Of a stretch of 33,845 nucleotides of DNA, positions 30,826 to 33,845 are shown in pieces. The notes under the pieces were generated by a model. The model did no database searches, was not told the origin of the DNA, and saw only the letters and a list, made by a program, of their open reading frames with translations. The DNA lies in the NCBI RefSeq assembly GCF_003318255.1, contig NZ_QOCF01000038.1, positions 1 to 33,845 of the forward strand. The letters are read 5' to 3'. The stretch is from Ruegeria sp. A3M17. Its GTDB lineage: Bacteria; Pseudomonadota; Alphaproteobacteria; Rhodobacterales; Rhodobacteraceae. A program made the translations under genes and the position numbers. Within the stretch, counting starts at the first letter, position 1. Every line of letters begins with the position of its first letter.

Positions 30826-32073
30826 ATGGCAATCGAAGTAACAGTCCCGGATATCGGGGATTTCGCGGACGTCCCGGTGATCGGCATCCTGGTCTCGGTC
30901 GGTGATACCGTCGCTGCCGAGGACCCGCTGATCGAATTGGAAAGCGACAAGGCCACGTTGGAGGTTCCGTCCCCCGCCGCGGGTGTCGTCAAGGAAATCA
31001 AAGTGTCCGAGGGCGACAACGTATCTGAAGGCGCGCTGATCCTGCTGCTGGAAGGCGAGGGGGCACCTACCGCCCCGGCCGAGGCCGCGCCCACCGCCGC
31101 ACCTGCACCTGCTGCTGCCCCCGCGCCAGCCACACCGGCGGCGCCGGTGATGGACCAAGGGTTCGGCAAGGCCCATGCCTCGCCATCGGTGCGCGCCTTT
31201 GCCCGTCAGCTGGACATTGACCTGTCCAAGGTCAACGGCTCGGGCCGCAAGGGTCGTATCCTGCGCGAGGACGTCACCAAGGTCCTCAAATCCACGACTG
31301 CGCCCGCTCCGGCTGCTGCAGGTGCATCGGGTGGCATGGGCATCCCGCCGATCCCGGTTGTTGATTTCTCAAAGTTCGGCCCGGTCGAAGACGTGGAAAT
31401 GCCTCGGATCAAAAAACTGTCTGGTCCCGCGTTGCACCGGTCATGGCTGAACGTCCCGCATGTCACCCATAACGATGAGGCCGATATCACCGAGCTGGAC
31501 AAGTACCGTAAGGAAATGGACACGATGGCCAAGGAAGAAGGTTACCGCGTCACATTGCTGAGCTTTGTGGTCAAGGCCTCGGTCAATGCGCTGAAACAGC
31601 ATTGGGAGTTTAACTCGTCGATCCACCCGGATGGCGACAAGCTGATCCGCAAATCCTACTACAATATCGGCTTTGCGGCGGATACGCCGAACGGTCTGGT
31701 TGTTCCGGTAATCAAGGATGCGGATCGCAAGGGCATTGTCGAGATCTCCAAGGATCTGATGGAGCTGTCGGGCAAGGCGCGTGCAGGTGAGCTGAAATCG
31801 AACGACATGCAGGGTGCGACGTTCACGATCTCGTCGCTGGGCGGTATCGGTGGCACCCATTTCACCCCGATCGTCAACGCGCCCGAGGTGGCCATTCTGG
31901 GCCTGACCCGCTCGAAAATGGAACCGGTCTGGAATGGCGAGGAATTCGTGCCGCGCCTGATGCAGCCCATGTCGCTCAGCTATGACCACCGGGCCGTTGA
32001 TGGCGCCTTGGCGGCACGCTTTTGTGTGACGCTCAAGACGCTGTTGGGCGATATGCGCAAGTTGATGTGGTGA
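30826..32073 (+). CDS. aceF: Dihydrolipoamide acetyltransferase (E2 of pyruvate dehydrogenase)
   Basis: The 415-residue protein has a single lipoyl domain (about 1-77, lipoyl-lysine Lys42 in ELESDKATLEVPSP), an Ala-Pro linker (about 80-112), a peripheral-subunit-binding domain (about 117-154, ASPSVRAFARQLDIDLSKVNGSGRKGRILREDV) and the acetyltransferase domain (about 190-415) with catalytic His388 and Asp392 in DHRAVDGA. It transfers acetyl from E1 to CoA and forms the core of the complex. It has one lipoyl domain where E. coli AceF has three. Spacing to aceE is 27 bases and to lpd 11. Confidence 0.95.
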   Translation: MAIEVTVPDIGDFADVPVIGILVSVGDTVAAEDPLIELESDKATLEVPSPAAGVVKEIKVSEGDNVSEGALILLLEGEGAPTAPAEAAPTAAPAPAAAPAPATPAAPVMDQGFGKAHASPSVRAFARQLDIDLSKVNGSGRKGRILREDVTKVLKSTTAPAPAAAGASGGMGIPPIPVVDFSKFGPVEDVEMPRIKKLSGPALHRSWLNVPHVTHNDEADITELDKYRKEMDTMAKEEGYRVTLLSFVVKASVNALKQHWEFNSSIHPDGDKLIRKSYYNIGFAADTPNGLVVPVIKDADRKGIVEISKDLMELSGKARAGELKSNDMQGATFTISSLGGIGGTHFTPIVNAPEVAILGLTRSKMEPVWNGEEFVPRLMQPMSLSYDHRAVDGALAARFCVTLKTLLGDMRKLMW

Positions 32074-32084
32074 GGAGAGATCAG

Positions 32085-33815
32085 ATGGACGTCAAAGTAC
32101 CCGATATCGGTGATTTCTCCGATGTGCCCGTGCTCAGCATTCTGGTCTCGGTTGGTGATACCGTCGCCGCCGAAGACCCGCTGATCGAACTGGAATCCGA
32201 AAAGGCCACGATGGAGGTTCCGTCCCCCGCCGATGGCAAGGTCGTCTCGATTGCCGTTGCCGAAGGTGACAATGTTTCGGAAGGCGCGCTGATCCTGACT
32301 TTGGAAGCCGCCGAAGGCGCAACACCCGAGGCCGCCCCGGCCGAGGCACCTGCCGCCCCTCAGGCTGTGGCCGCCACCGGCGCTTCAGTCGGGCAGGGCG
32401 ATGTGCATGCCGAAGTGGTTGTGCTGGGCTCGGGCCCCGGTGGTTACACCGCAGCCTTCCGCGCCGCCGATCTGGGCAAAAAGGTTGTCATGATCGAGCG
32501 CAACCCGACGCTGGGCGGTGTCTGCCTGAACGTGGGCTGTATCCCTTCGAAGGCGTTGTTGCACGTGGCCAAGGTTATCACCGAGGCCGAAGAGATGGGC
32601 GCATATGGTGTCAGCTTTGGCAAGCCCAAGATTGACCTGGACGAATTGCGCGCCTTCAAAGACAGCGTTGTCGGCAAACTGACCGGCGGTTTGGACGGTT
32701 TGTCCAAGGGCCGCAAGGTCCAGATCGTGCGTGGCTATGGTCGCTTCTCGGGTCCGAACATGATTGAGGTCCTGGGCGATGACGGGATGACAACGGTTTC
32801 CTTTGACCAATGCATCATTGCGGCGGGATCTGAACCGGTTGAGCTGCCCTTCATCCCCCATGATGACGACCGCGTGATTGACTCGACAGGTGCGCTGGAA
32901 CTGGCGGATGTTCCAAAGCGGATGCTGGTTCTGGGCGGCGGCATCATCGGTCTGGAGATGGCTTGCGTTTATGACGCGCTGGGCTCGGACATCACCGTGG
33001 TCGAGCTGATGGATCAGATTATCCCTGGTGCGGACAAGGATATCGTTAAACCTCTGATGACCCGCATCAAGGGCCGGTACGAAAACATCTTCCTCAAGAC
33101 CAAGGTCACAGCGATTGAACCGCTAAAGAAGGGCCTCAAGGTCACGTTCGAGGATGACAAGGGCGAAAGCTTCACCGACACGTTCGACAAGGTTCTGGTG
33201 GCCGTGGGACGCAAACCCAACGGCAAACTGATCGACGCCGAAAAAGCCGGGGTCGCGGTGGATGAGCGTGGCTTTATCGCCGTGGACAACCAATTGCGCA
33301 CCGGCGTGCCGCATATCTTCGCCATCGGCGATTTGGTCGGCCAGCCGATGCTGGCGCACAAGGCCGTGCACGAAGGCAAGGTTGCAGCCGAGGTTGCCGC
33401 CGGTCACAAGCGGTTCTTCGACGCGAAACTGATCCCTTCGGTCGCCTATACCGACCCGGAAGTGGCTTGGTGTGGCCTGACTGAGACCGACGCCAAGGCC
33501 AAGGGGATCAAGGTCGAAAAAGGCGTGTTCCCGTGGGCCGCGTCGGGCAAATCTCTGTCCAATGGCCGATCCGAAGGCATCACTAAGCTGCTGTTCGATC
33601 CACAGGATCAGCGCATCGTGGGTGCCTGCATCGTCGGCACCAACGCCGGTGATCTGATCTCCGAGACTGCTCTGGCCATCGAAATGGGGGCGGACGCGGT
33701 CGATCTTGGTCACACGATCCACCCCCACCCGACGCTGAGCGAGACAGTGAACTTCGCGGCCGAGATGTTCGAGGGCACGATCACCGATCTCATCCCGCCC
33801 AAGAAACGCAGCTAG
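32085..33815 (+). CDS. lpd: Dihydrolipoamide dehydrogenase with N-terminal lipoyl domain (E3)
   Basis: The 576-residue protein has an N-terminal lipoyl domain (about 1-75, Lys40 in ELESEKATMEVPSP), an Ala-Pro linker (about 77-97) and a complete FAD flavoprotein. That part includes GSGPGG (115-120), the redox disulfide Cys147/Cys152 in GGVCLNVGCIPS, the NAD motif VLGGGIIGLEMA and the C-terminal His548/Glu553 of HPHPTLSE. It reoxidises the lipoyl groups and makes NADH. The start at 32085, with GAGGAGAGA just before it, is chosen over an in-frame ATG at 32022 inside aceF. E3 proteins with a lipoyl domain are known from Neisseria, Ralstonia and some Gram-positives. The domain is very close to that of AceF. 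Confidence 0.95.
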   Translation: MDVKVPDIGDFSDVPVLSILVSVGDTVAAEDPLIELESEKATMEVPSPADGKVVSIAVAEGDNVSEGALILTLEAAEGATPEAAPAEAPAAPQAVAATGASVGQGDVHAEVVVLGSGPGGYTAAFRAADLGKKVVMIERNPTLGGVCLNVGCIPSKALLHVAKVITEAEEMGAYGVSFGKPKIDLDELRAFKDSVVGKLTGGLDGLSKGRKVQIVRGYGRFSGPNMIEVLGDDGMTTVSFDQCIIAAGSEPVELPFIPHDDDRVIDSTGALELADVPKRMLVLGGGIIGLEMACVYDALGSDITVVELMDQIIPGADKDIVKPLMTRIKGRYENIFLKTKVTAIEPLKKGLKVTFEDDKGESFTDTFDKVLVAVGRKPNGKLIDAEKAGVAVDERGFIAVDNQLRTGVPHIFAIGDLVGQPMLAHKAVHEGKVAAEVAAGHKRFFDAKLIPSVAYTDPEVAWCGLTETDAKAKGIKVEKGVFPWAASGKSLSNGRSEGITKLLFDPQDQRIVGACIVGTNAGDLISETALAIEMGADAVDLGHTIHPHPTLSETVNFAAEMFEGTITDLIPPKKRS

Positions 33816-33825
33816 GATCATGGCG

Positions 33826-33845
33826 ATGAAGATAGGCACACCGAG
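33826..33845 (+). CDS. Start of a further gene cut by the window edge
   Basis: After the lpd stop an ATG at 33826 (or in-frame at 33820) opens MKIGTP before the sequence ends. AGGA at 33814-33817 is well placed for the 33826 start. The opening resembles the N terminus of the NAD(P) transhydrogenase alpha subunit (PntA), which would fit redox use around pyruvate dehydrogenase. Six residues are too few to decide. Confidence 0.3.

Noticed and set aside
32022..32084. Longer start for lpd inside the end of aceF
   Set aside because: The lipoyl domain begins at the 32085 ATG, which has a strong ribosome site; the extra 21 residues are aceF in another frame.

Overview
The window reads as a chromosomal segment of a marine alphaproteobacterium of the Rhodobacteraceae (Roseobacter group). 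The pointers are a PhaR-type polyhydroxybutyrate (PHB) regulator, a fused DctQM TRAP transporter, a haem-uptake locus whose promoter carries a RirA-like iron box, many ATGA gene overlaps, and GC-rich coding DNA with AT-rich promoters. No tRNA, rRNA, CRISPR array, insertion sequence or phage gene was seen. This assignment comes from gene content only, not from a database comparison.

Layout. (1) 1-1465, plus strand: an upstream gene's terminator, phaR with a probable autoregulatory site, and an exported trypsin-like protease. (2) 1472-7604, minus strand: an amine or polyamine-type catabolic block. It has a DegT/DnrJ-family PLP aminotransferase with its own promoter and a striking inverted repeat, a PuuB-like FAD amine oxidoreductase, a PuuA-like glutamine-synthetase homologue, a class I glutamine amidotransferase, and a second glutamine-synthetase homologue. 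An identical 16-bp perfect palindrome precedes both the amidotransferase operon and the second synthetase gene. (3) 7614-11057: a Tat-exported molybdenum hydroxylase pair (IorA/IorB type), divergent from a TetR-family regulator. Two matching operators lie between them, and the regulator mRNA may be leaderless. (4) 11119-19871: haem uptake. hmuSTUV runs on the minus strand; divergent from it are the TonB-dependent receptor, a small exported 4-Cys protein, exbB, two exbD genes and tonB. (5) 19892-27148: a lactate module with an FCD/GntR regulator (LldR-like), TRAP binding protein, fused TRAP permease, L-lactate dehydrogenase and D-lactate dehydrogenase. (6) 27219-33815: acetoacetyl-CoA reductase (phaB) directly followed by a homodimeric-type pyruvate dehydrogenase complex (aceE, aceF, and lpd with its own lipoyl domain). 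The first bases of another gene lie at the right edge.

How it fits together. The right half forms a metabolic line: lactate import, both lactate stereoisomers to pyruvate, pyruvate to acetyl-CoA, and the NAD(P)H-dependent step toward PHB. The PHB regulator sits at the left end. The haem locus supplies iron and is probably iron-repressed.

The observations I rate highest are: the haem-locus energiser, in which ExbB and the second ExbD both appear to lack the charged membrane residue that is functionally central in E. coli ExbB/ExbD while the first ExbD keeps it; the duplicated 16-bp palindrome in the amine block; the similar promoter blocks shared by the haem receptor and lactate operons; and the phaB-pyruvate dehydrogenase arrangement behind a promoter with a dyad at its start point.
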